64,000 bases of DNA. Source: Paenibacillus sp. LHD-38. Its GTDB lineage: Bacteria > Bacillota > Bacilli > Paenibacillales > Paenibacillaceae. Of this stretch, positions 18,866 to 26,865 are shown piece after piece. Position 1 is the stretch's first letter, and each line of letters starts with the position of its first letter. The notes under the pieces were generated by a model, which was given only the letters and a program-made list of their open reading frames with translations, was not told where the DNA came from and did no database searches. The stretch covers positions 1 through 64,000 of the forward strand of contig NZ_JAVIFU010000041.1 of the NCBI RefSeq assembly GCF_031157315.1, given 5' to 3'. Both the position numbers and the translations under genes were made by a program.

Positions 18866-21800
18866 TCCGATTCAACTCCTCGCAGCCATCCTTGACCGCA
18901 GCCGCAACTGCGGCGCCGTCCGGGTGCCGGGCGGGATGGTTAAGCAAAGCGTGCAAGAATTTATCCAGCGACGGATTATAGCCTGCCCGTCCGTCCAGAG
19001 GCAGTCCGACAAAGCGGAGAACGCCGTTTCCGAAACGTTTAACGGCTACAACGGGAAGCGTTCCTTTCTCCTTTGCAGAGCGCCTGTAATAATAGCTGAA
19101 AACTTGCGCCTCAAGCCCATCACCTTCCAGATAACAGTCGGCTATCCCTTCTATACGGTCTTTGCCCGCATCATAGAAATAGGAGAAATCATCCTCCTGC
19201 AGCCCATCCAGCTCTGGCCTGCCGTATTGAACCGCTAAAACATATCTGCTTTTCATTTTGAACGTTCTGACCGGCGAGCCCGCGATGTCCCAAATATCCG
19301 GCTCGCCGTCGTTACTCCGGAGCAGCACAACCGCAGCCCCTTCCTTCACCCGTTCCAATATGAGCGTTTTATGGGCCTCGAACAGCATGCTTGAGGAAAC
19401 GACAAGCGGTCCGCCGCGGGCTGTCCAGCGTTCGGGGTCAAACGGTTCTGCGGACAAATGGAGACAGGTGCAAAGCCGCTCTGCCTCTTCTCCGAGACAA
19501 GAGACTGAAGGCGCCGCCTCGTCTTCTGGTGAAGCGACAGCAGCGAACGCTTCGAATGTGAACCGTTCCCTGTTCAATGTTTCCCCTTGTTCGTTCAAAA
19601 GACATGCATCAATGTGCAGCTTCCCTCTGCCTGCTGTCGGCTCCGGTACGTCGATCCGGATCGTGCCCGCGTACTGCGATGACGTATGCGGAACGCCGCA
19701 GGTCGGCAATTCATAATGACCGTAATCGCGGATATCGTCTCTCAGGGTCGCTATTATGTGGCATCCTTCCAGCATTTGCGTCGAATCGTTCAGCAGCCAG
19801 GCATCCACCTCCAGCTGTTCGCCTGCGTATACCTTCCATCTGTCGCTCCGCAAATGAACGCGCACAGGTTCCAGACAGGCTTGATAAACGAAATAGGCGG
19901 GTTTGGGTATCCGGTCCACGCCGACAAGCGCCTTCATCCATCCGGCCGGCCAGGCGTCGATCAGCAAATGGATAGCGGTGGAAACGATATAATCGGCTCT
20001 TCTTCTCCATGCATCGGTCATCCATTTTGTCGCCATGCTTTGATGCTGTTGGCTGACGCGGATCCACTCTGTGATCGTTTGCTGCTCCGCAAACCAATCG
20101 CCGTGCAAGGTGTATGTTTGTGCTTTGACAATTTCGGCTGGCGACCACGGCTCATGCAGGCCTGCCGGAAGCCATTCCGGCGGGTAACGCTTCATCATGA
20201 CATCGAGATTATCCAGCCCTTCGGTCCCGTATTCGCCGCATCCCGCCTTCCACCCCTCTTTTATCGGAGGCAGGAAGCCTTTGTGCATTTTTCCGACGGT
20301 CATGATATTGTCCGTGTACCACATGTTATAGCAGTGAAAATCAGGAAGCCCCTCGCGTGTCGGCGGATTGTAATCCCCGTCTGTGTTCTTCACGACGCGG
20401 TCCGGATTTTCGATATAAATCGCCTGTCTGGCTGCGACGAAGAACGCTTCCAACTCGTCCCGGTGCAGGAAGCGATGCCCTTTCCTTCTTTTCTCCGTTC
20501 GCGAGGGCTCGTTAATGAGCGATACCATAATGGAGGACGGATGGCCGCGGATCAGTCTCTCCATCTCCGCTGTCTGCCTGACCGCTTCGCAAAACTGGTT
20601 GCGGCGGATAAATCCGAACGTCGGCAAATCGCACTGATGCATCATCCCGAGCATGTCGAAATAGTCGTAAATTTCTTCTTGAACCGGCCGCTGTGTAATG
20701 CGGTAAAAGTTCATATTTGCCATTTTGGCGATTAGAATATCGTCAATTAATTGCTCGGTATTATTTTGCATGACGCACTGCTGCAAATGACCCATCTCGT
20801 TGGCGCCCCGCAAGATGACCGGATGGTTGTTCAAATACAGCGTTCCTTTCGGCACCGTTTGCTCATCCTGATGAAACTTCCGCATGCCGAAATGGCGATC
20901 CCGGACGTCCGGACACTGGCCGACTGATTCGAGCCGGACACTGGCCACGTACAGGAAGGGCGATTCCGTCTCCCACAGCTTGTAGGACGGAAGCTCGATC
21001 CGGTACCGGAAATAATTTAATCCCGGTCCTGCGTACGCCGTAGAGAAGCGGAAGGGGCCATATGCGTCACCGGCGAAATTTTTCGGCATGATGTCGATCT
21101 GAAGCTCCGCATCTTCGATCAGCGTATCCGTCGTATTCACCGCATCAATCCATATCTCCACACTCTCCCCGTCGATATCGGGCCTGACGAATAGATCGTG
21201 AATGTAGAGCGGCGGCCGCTCTTCCAAAAAGACGGCGCCGTAAATACCCGCGCCGGGAGGGCAGTGGTGCCAGCCGCTTTCCGGATCGTCCCAGCCCGGA
21301 CCGGTTGCCGCATAAATTTTGTCTCCATCGAGCAGGGAGCCTCCCACACCCATCATCGGATAGTCGTTCTGCACCTCGACGATAAGTGTATTTTCCGCCT
21401 GCAGCAGCTCCGTCACATCGAAATCGAAGGGCGAGAAGAAGCCTTCATGTCCGCCCAGGCATTTGCCGTTCAAGTAAACGGAGGCTTTATAATCGACGGC
21501 TTTAAATTGGATAAAGATCCGGTTCCCGGAATCATTCCGCCAGTATTCGAATTCGGTCCGATAATAACCGGTCCATCTGCCCTCTTCATCGGTCGGTCCC
21601 CGGAAATCCGGAATCGATACCTTTTCCCACTCACCGCTTCCTTCCAGCACGTGCTGAAACCGTTTGTCTTCCTCCGTCCGGTAACGGAACATGAAATCGG
21701 TCAAATGTTGTTTGCTGCGAATATTGCCGGAATCCGGCGCCAGGTTTCGCAGAAAAGGGGCGTAACGGCTGCGAAGCTCCTGCAGCTGTACGTGAAATCG

Positions 21801-21974
21801 GGACAAGCTTTCTTCATAGGTTGCTTCCTTCGGCTTATCCGCCATTTCCTTGCCCGCTGTAAAATAAACGGTCTCATACGCTATCGGCGGAATTTCGTGA
21901 ATGGAATGATCGTAAGCTGGATGTTCGCGGAAAGCGATTTCGGCGAACTGGTCGTGTTGGTTATGCCGGTCCAA
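18858..21974 (-). CDS. Glycoside hydrolase family 2 (beta-galactosidase/glucuronidase type)
   Basis: The 1038-residue protein has the GH2 layout: jelly-roll sugar-binding domain (about 100-260), Ig-like domain (about 270-370), TIM barrel (about 380-690) and extra beta domains. IMVSLINEPSR carries the acid/base Glu, and AGCGEYGTEGLDNLD is a likely nucleophile segment. FRKFHQDEQTVPKGTLYLN-like GH2 barrel-entry sequence is present. TTG 21974 follows AAAGGAGGACGAGAAA. No secretion signal is found. It is the first intact gene after the remnants behind the promoter at 23396-23453. Beta-galactosidase action on galactan side chains is the simplest guess; specificity is open. Confidence 0.8.
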   Translation of the reverse strand: MDRHNQHDQFAEIAFREHPAYDHSIHEIPPIAYETVYFTAGKEMADKPKEATYEESLSRFHVQLQELRSRYAPFLRNLAPDSGNIRSKQHLTDFMFRYRTEEDKRFQHVLEGSGEWEKVSIPDFRGPTDEEGRWTGYYRTEFEYWRNDSGNRIFIQFKAVDYKASVYLNGKCLGGHEGFFSPFDFDVTELLQAENTLIVEVQNDYPMMGVGGSLLDGDKIYAATGPGWDDPESGWHHCPPGAGIYGAVFLEERPPLYIHDLFVRPDIDGESVEIWIDAVNTTDTLIEDAELQIDIMPKNFAGDAYGPFRFSTAYAGPGLNYFRYRIELPSYKLWETESPFLYVASVRLESVGQCPDVRDRHFGMRKFHQDEQTVPKGTLYLNNHPVILRGANEMGHLQQCVMQNNTEQLIDDILIAKMANMNFYRITQRPVQEEIYDYFDMLGMMHQCDLPTFGFIRRNQFCEAVRQTAEMERLIRGHPSSIMVSLINEPSRTEKRRKGHRFLHRDELEAFFVAARQAIYIENPDRVVKNTDGDYNPPTREGLPDFHCYNMWYTDNIMTVGKMHKGFLPPIKEGWKAGCGEYGTEGLDNLDVMMKRYPPEWLPAGLHEPWSPAEIVKAQTYTLHGDWFAEQQTITEWIRVSQQHQSMATKWMTDAWRRRADYIVSTAIHLLIDAWPAGWMKALVGVDRIPKPAYFVYQACLEPVRVHLRSDRWKVYAGEQLEVDAWLLNDSTQMLEGCHIIATLRDDIRDYGHYELPTCGVPHTSSQYAGTIRIDVPEPTAGRGKLHIDACLLNEQGETLNRERFTFEAFAAVASPEDEAAPSVSCLGEEAERLCTCLHLSAEPFDPERWTARGGPLVVSSSMLFEAHKTLILERVKEGAAVVLLRSNDGEPDIWDIAGSPVRTFKMKSRYVLAVQYGRPELDGLQEDDFSYFYDAGKDRIEGIADCYLEGDGLEAQVFSYYYRRSAKEKGTLPVVAVKRFGNGVLRFVGLPLDGRAGYNPSLDKFLHALLNHPARHPDGAAVAAAVKDGCEELNRIV

Positions 21975-22008
21975 TTTCTCGTCCTCCTTTTTCTGTTGTT
22001 TCTTATTT

Positions 22009-22800
22009 TCAGCTGCCCAAAAGGGTTTGAACGGCGCTGCTGTTACTTTCCGGCTCGAGGAAATAGGTATTTCCCGCTACAGCTTCGAATTCCGTAACTG
22101 GTCCGTCCGCACAGCTTACGACCGCCAGTCTGTCCGCAGCAATATGAAGCGGTTTGCGGGGACGCGCACAAACGATCCGGTATATCCTGCTTCTTGACGC
22201 ATGAATGCGGCAGCCGGTAAGCTTGCCTTCCGCCCATTCGAGATCAACGGTATATCCCCCGCGCGCCCGAAGACCTTGAACGCTGCCTTGCTTCCAGGCA
22301 TCTGGCAGCGCCGGGAGTACATTCAAAATCCCGCGGTGCGACTGCAGCAGCATTTCGGCAATGCCTGCCGTCCCGCCGAAATTCCCGTCAATTTGAAACG
22401 GGGGATGATTATCGAATAAATTCGGTAGCGTACATTTCGCCCGGATATAAACCGAACAGATGGGAGATGTGACGGTGACCCGCCTTCGCTTCGTCCCAAT
22501 CCTCCAACCATTCCAGCAGATGTCCTCGTTTCCCGATCTGCGGCTTCGGCAGCCGGCCGCGAGCATCCTCGCATTGACGGCACAGCGCCTCATCCGTCGG
22601 AACCTGATTCATCTCCGTATTCACGTTTAACGTATATTTAGACTCCCAGGAGGGTGTATAACTTTCATTCCAAATCCCCTGCAAATTCGTTGGATTGCAG
22701 CCGGGCCTTGAGCTTGACATCAATAGATAACGGCCGAACTGGAAATACAGGGCCGCGAGCGAAGGATCCGTTTTTCCTTCTTTGAACCGCTCCAGCCTTA
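22009..22800 (-). pseudogene. GH95 alpha-L-fucosidase remnant (middle and C-terminus)
   Basis: Pieces of a GH95-type enzyme remain on the minus strand: [45 protein letters not shown], and, after a frame change near 22420, [20 protein letters not shown] with the terminal beta domain. Sequence between these blocks is shortened, removing part of the catalytic barrel. Its 5' end is fused at about 22800 to a DUF5060 remnant. A GH95 N-terminal remnant lies separately at 31917-32245. Confidence 0.8.
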
Positions 22801-23265
22801 CATTCGTCGGAACGGAATGCGCACGGAAGGCTTCCTGATCCGAACCTTATTAAAAGGAGAGGACCCCAGCGTTTGCAGGGTCAGTTCTTCATTTCGCTCA
22901 TCGCCGTGATGGGTCCAATGGTAGCAGGTGGTGCCAAAAGGCATATACGCCGTGCCGTCTTCATAGGTGAAATGATAGCCGTCCTTCACCCTTACCGGTC
23001 CGTGATTGCCAAGTGATGGCTGCGTACAGATAAACTCGCCGTGACGTCCGTCCAGCTCGGGACTGCTGCTTGACGTCATATAGCGCCAGACGCCGATTTC
23101 GTCAGGCATGAACCGGATGCGGAAAACGCCGTTTCCGTCATAGAAACCTTCCTGCTCGACAATTCGGTTTTATACTGAAAGCGGGCGGTTAGATGAACCT
23201 CTTGATACGGATTTCCTTCGGACGGCCCGTTTAGGCCGAGCTCAAAAACCCCCCCATTTTTCCAT
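22798..23265 (-). pseudogene. DUF5060/DUF4038 glycoside hydrolase, N-terminal remnant
   Basis: The first about 150 codons match the paralogues at 48617-50038 and 62391-63863: a [14 protein letters not shown] opening, [14 protein letters not shown] and GNHGPVRVKDGY segments, then YMPFGTTCYHWTHHGDE and SPFNKVRI. A frameshift breaks it near 23165 and the TIM barrel is gone; the coding sequence runs directly into GH95 remnant sequence. It is the first gene position behind the promoter at 23396-23453, matching the place of the intact paralogue behind the promoter at 63931-63989. Confidence 0.8.
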
Positions 23266-23395
23266 ATTTGTAAGTCGTTTCAGCAATTCCGCCAAATCAA
23301 TGAGCACTCCCTTTCGGTTGTAGACGCGCGTTTATGTCGATAAGAAGCAGATCTTGCGCGCTATTGTCAATTCTGTTGTGTGATCCGATGGTTTC

Positions 23396-23453
23396 ATTAT
23401 AATGCTTTCGAATTCGCCGATAATAGGTGATGGGCACTTATTCTATAGGTGAT
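23396..23453 (-). promoter_or_regulatory. Promoter with paired direct-repeat operator, copy 2
   Basis: Two perfect TAGGTGAT boxes on the plus strand (23424-23431 and 23446-23453) start 22 bp apart. On the minus strand 22 bp then lead to TATAAT (23396-23401). It heads the run from the DUF5060 remnant through GH2, esterase, GH29 and CE8 to the terminator at 12553-12583. The absence of a -35 hexamer suggests activator dependence. Confidence 0.75.
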
Positions 23454-23502
23454 TCGTGCTTTCGCTGGGCCTGCTGCCAGCGTCATTTCCGATAGAGAAA
23501 TA

Positions 23503-23519
23503 GGGCGCCGGAAGCGCCC
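23503..23519 (-). terminator. Short terminator-like hairpin
   Basis: GGGCGC and GCGCCC form a 6-bp stem with a 5-nt loop, followed on the minus strand by TATTTCTC. It lies between the solute-binding-protein fragment and the promoter at 23396-23453. Confidence 0.45.
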
Positions 23520-23595
23520 CATTGTGCGGGATTACGTAAATACGATACGGATGGATGACCAACATAGGTGATATCAATCAACCAGAGCTTTTGGA

Positions 23596-23901
23596 TTATT
23601 GGTATTGGGTACCTTCGCCGCCGGCTTCGATAGCCGCTTTTGTTTCCGCTAGCTGCTTGTTGATCATTTCGTTGACGACCCGAAGCGCCGTTGCGCTGTC
23701 TTTGGACTTCTCGAAAATATTCGGCTGGAATACCTGCTGCACCGGGGGGGTGATGAACGTAAGACCCGGCTTGCGCGGCGCCGGCATTGCGCTTTTCAAA
23801 GCGAATATGCCCGCGGTATGCTTGTCTTTCAGCTGCGGGACGTTCTGAGCGAATGCCTGCTGCACCTTCGAATCGTTCAGCGGGATCCCCTTCGTCTTCA
23901 T
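23596..23901 (-). pseudogene. Probable C-terminal fragment of an extracellular solute-binding protein
   Basis: The 101-codon frame resembles the last part of a sugar-binding lipoprotein (LplA-like): PGLTFITPPVQQVFQPNIF and SATALRVVNEMINKQLAE. It has no start context, signal peptide or binding lobes. It ends at TAA 23596, and its upstream side is cut where the transposase remnant at 23927 begins. The identification rests on general resemblance only. Confidence 0.4.
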
Positions 23902-23926
23902 TCGGATCCAGCACAGGCTCCGAAAG

Positions 23927-24382
23927 CTAATTGTAATACATATATTTGCGCAAATAAGCCATGACGGTGGCCTCGGAGACGATGGCTGTGGAAGGTGTTC
24001 TCAGGTAGCGGAAGAACAGACTCGGAACACGAGAAGAGTAGCGCAGAGCGATCAGTTGGAGCAGGCCCATGGCGATGCAACTGCACATCACGTAGCCTTC
24101 GATGGCCTTGACTGTCAACCGGATCTGGTGTTGTTCTTTCTCATCGGTGACGCGATCCAGCGGATGGACCTCCCCCTTCTTCAGATAGCGCTTCAGCTTC
24201 GGCATGGACTTGCTCCAGAACTGGTAACTGAATCCGCCGATGGCCTGCTTCATTTCCCGGAAAGTACATTCGATCTTGAAACGATACCCGTACAAGCGGA
24301 TGATGTCCGTCGCTGCAAGTGTCCGGTCGGTGCTTACCAAAATGGACAGCTGACCGTTATACTTGACCAGCACAAAGCGCAA
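23927..24382 (-). pseudogene. IS4-like transposase, C-terminal remnant
   Basis: 151 codons contain YGYRFKIECTFREMKQAIGG, the Y-x-R-x-E-x-K block that carries the last acidic residue of IS4-group DDE transposases, followed by a helical C-terminus. Upstream (to about 24480) the matching sequence continues in another frame (around DLLWGK), so the gene is frameshifted and 5'-truncated. It separates the binding-protein fragment from the membrane-protein remnant. Confidence 0.7.
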
Positions 24383-24640
24383 CTCCTGGTACCTTTCCCC
24401 ATAGCAACTCCAGGCATATGTACTGCACCGTTTCTTCCTTGCCTGGGTAATACCAGCGTAGCTGACACTATACTGGTACTGGGCCTATTTGATTGTTCCA
24501 ATGCTGTTCCCACCCTATCTGACCACGCTCAAAATCTCACTGATTTCAATAGTCATTTACATGACGTTCTTGTTTACGATAGATATGATCATTGAACCTC
24601 TAGAAATTTTGAGATATTTCACAAATTATCTCGGATCCCT

Positions 24641-25209
24641 TTGACGATAAGAGCCCACGGTTTCTTCTGGGTGACAATCGTATTTGCAATGATTGATAAG
24701 TACCATCAGAAGAATGCTACCGTCATTGGCATCAACAGAAATGGGTGGAAACCGTCGGATTTGCCGCAAATCCCCGATATAAAAAAGCAAATCAAAATGA
24801 GTGAAGCGATTTCAGGCATCATCTTTACTGTGTTGTTTACTGTGCTATGTGTATACCCAATTGATCTGCTTGGCATAGGGAGATTCCATGACGAAGAACG
24901 AATAACAATTCCATTTTTGAATGCAGATGTTTTCCGCGACTATTTGCCGATGATTTGGATTATTGCTGCACTTGGTATCTTAAAAGAAAGCATCAAAATC
25001 ATCATGCGGCAAAGAACAGGTAAAATGCTAGCGCTTCACACCGTAGTATCTATTGCTTCCACAAGTCTGTCGGCGGAGAAGGATATGACACAGTTGTATC
25101 GATATGGAACGGAGTATCTGATTGGCTCATTAATATCATTGCATTGTTCGCATTAATCGACATCGTATCCGAAACATACAAATGGTACCGCGCAAAAACT
25201 TCTGAATGA
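24641..25209 (+). pseudogene. Membrane-protein remnant, frameshifted
   Basis: A plus-strand frame encodes a soluble stretch (TVIGINRNGWKPSDLPQIPD) and hydrophobic helices (SGIIFTVLFTVLCVYPIDLL, LPMIWIIAALGILKES). A frameshift near 25110 moves the last helix (WLINIIALFALIDIVSETY) into another frame ending at TGA 25209. The upstream part also appears shifted. The layout is reminiscent of Bacillus membrane proteins with an N-terminal HAAS-type domain, which is missing here. No function can be assigned. Confidence 0.55.
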
Positions 25210-25600
25210 AAGAATTCTTACTATATGGTTAATTGAATTTCTATAGGCGGAATTATTGAAACAATCCAAACTATGTTTGAACATTAAATTGGGCTAATCT
25301 AAGCATTCTTGAAATCTTGCAAAATGTACGGGATTGAACCGGTAGCTCATATTTTGTATCCAAATTATGAAATATTACATGTGCAAGGTTAGGAATTTGT
25401 ACAGTGTTATACTTCGTCAAATACCTCTTTCACGGCAAACGACCGGACTTGAAATTTTCACTCGATCGGAGCCACATGGTCCACCACCGGGCGCAGCTCG
25501 GAGTATACTTGCGGTTTCTCGATATTCCGGTGCCGGGCATCTACGGTCCCTCGGCCGACGATGAAGCCAATGAACTAAGTTTCTCTATCCGAATCACGCC

Positions 25601-25649
25601 AAAACAGTCGCAGGGCACCGGCATGACCGCGGTACTCTGCGACTGTTTT
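25601..25649 (+). terminator. Strong terminator, plus strand
   Basis: AAAACAGTCGCAG (25601-25613) and CTGCGACTGTTTT (25637-25649) form a 13-bp perfect stem, followed by ATTGTTGTC. The upstream 25210-25600 stretch has only a doubtful open frame (25404-25682) that reads through the hairpin, so the gene this terminator once served is probably lost. Confidence 0.7.
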
Positions 25650-26030
25650 ATTGTTGTCGAACTTCTTCCTGAATCTGCATGAACGAAATCATCCGAGTCA
25701 GCAATTTACATTGACATTTTGGAAGTATATCTTTGCTTCTAAGGGGAGGTTTTAATCTTCTAACCTGCATGAGCTAGCGTGTCCGTTAGTGCAGTCTTTA
25801 CCACTTCTTACTTTCCACTATTGTTTGTGTATTTCCTTCGTTTACTCCACTCACGATGACATGTTGCTTCAAAATCCATGCCAAGTCGATACGCATTTTA
25901 AAAACCTTTTCCTCCGAGCGGCCTAACTTTTATAGCACTACCCCCTGCGATTAAATGGCGGCAGCGACAGATAAGCTCAAGCACTTTTTCGTGATCCAAA
26001 AATCGTCATGATTGTCCTCGGCCTCATGTA

Positions 26031-26559
26031 GGGGTACCGCCAACAAAACGCGGATTTCGTACGCTAAGGACTCAAAACCTTTAAAACCTTGAAAACCGTT
26101 GTTTGTGTACGCTAAGAGAAGTCCGCAAAAACAACATAGTGGTCGTGGAAATTCCCAAAAACATGCTTTGATGACCGCTAATGTGGCTGGAGATAGGTTA
26201 AACATGTCCACTAATGCTTAGCGTATGTTTTCGTCAATTATCTATACTAGCAAATTCTATACTATTCATAGTACGCAATGTAGGGAAAACCATCGAAAAT
26301 TGTACTTTGTTGACGAGATAACTTAACTCTGTAAACAATGTATTCAACGAAGTGGTGTCTTTACAATGAGCAGGCATCGGATAACCTTGCAAGGTAAACC
26401 GTGCCCTAGGGGCATCGGCACACGTGTTTAGAATCTGATGCCGCAAGGCTCATTGTCAAGACGAATACGTTGTTTACATATCAACATTGAATGAACCGTT
26501 GAAAATTAAGGATTTTACTGTTGCGAGTTAAGATAATTGACGAATGTTGGCGGTACCCC
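26031..26559. mobile_element. Tn3-family (Tn4430-like) miniature element or remnant
   Basis: The left end (26031-26068) begins GGGGTACCGCCAACA and ends TACGCTAAG at position 38, the classic length and edges of Tn3-group terminal repeats, and resembles Tn4430 as I recall it. The right end (26545-26559) repeats GGGGTACCGCCAACA in inverse orientation, but its inner half has diverged. TACGCTAAG recurs inside near 26108 and, inverted, near 26220. No transposase or resolvase is encoded in the 529 bp. The flanking five bases do not match, so no target duplication is seen. Confidence 0.6.
26363..26456. other. Highly structured 94-nt sequence inside the Tn3-like element
   Basis: Nested complementary pairs close on each other: ACAATGAGC (26363-26371) with GCTCATTGT (26448-26456), GGCATC (26373-26378) with GATGCC (26437-26442), the palindrome CCTTGCAAGG (26385-26394), and GTGCC (26401-26405) with GGCAC (26417-26421). 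This would fold as a multi-branched RNA or a folded single-strand recombination site. No T-tract follows it, so it is not a simple terminator. Function unknown. Confidence 0.4.
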
Positions 26560-26587
26560 ATACATAGTTTATCTTATGTATTGAAAA

Positions 26588-26619
26588 AACCGCTGCCTCA
26601 AATTAACTGGACAGCGGTT
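26588..26619 (-). terminator. Terminator after the PL1 gene region
   Basis: AACCGCTG (26588-26595) and CAGCGGTT (26612-26619) form an 8-bp stem. On the minus strand it is followed by TTTTTTCAA. It ends transcription from the PL1 gene and the small frame at 26709-26852. Confidence 0.75.
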
Positions 26620-26708
26620 CTTACGTTTTTAAAATTTTAAATTTCAAAAACCTAAACAACATATTGATTAGGATCGGTAAACTTAAAATGGCTAGAAAAA
26701 GAATCTTG

Positions 26709-26852
26709 TCATCTCGGACGCGCAACAACGTTAATGCTTTCTCCCCCCGCAACCATACGAACGATCTGTTCCGTGCGAGCTCGCTCTTCAATTTCATTTT
26801 GAATTTCTAAATCTTTAATAGGAACAAGTCGGAAGTTGAGTTGCTCGTTCAA
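26709..26852 (-). CDS. Small charged open frame after the PL1 gene
   Basis: A 47-codon frame from TTG 26852 reads QLNFRLVPIKDLEIQNEIEE, then a charged helix and AGGESINVVARP. It lies between the PL1 stop codon and the terminator at 26588-26619. The only ribosome-like site, GGAGGG, is too close to the TTG. It could be a fragment of a larger gene. I do not recognise it. Confidence 0.25.
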   Translation of the reverse strand: MNEQLNFRLVPIKDLEIQNEIEERARTEQIVRMVAGGESINVVARPR

Positions 26853-26865
26853 ACCCTCCAATGAA

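Noticed and set aside
25404-25682. Plus-strand 92-codon frame ending after the terminator at 25601-25649
   Set aside because: A real gene would not normally read through a 13-bp terminator stem. At best it is a fragment of a lost gene.
25951-26211. Minus-strand 86-codon frame
   Set aside because: It lies over the left end of the Tn3-like element and has no recognisable sequence.
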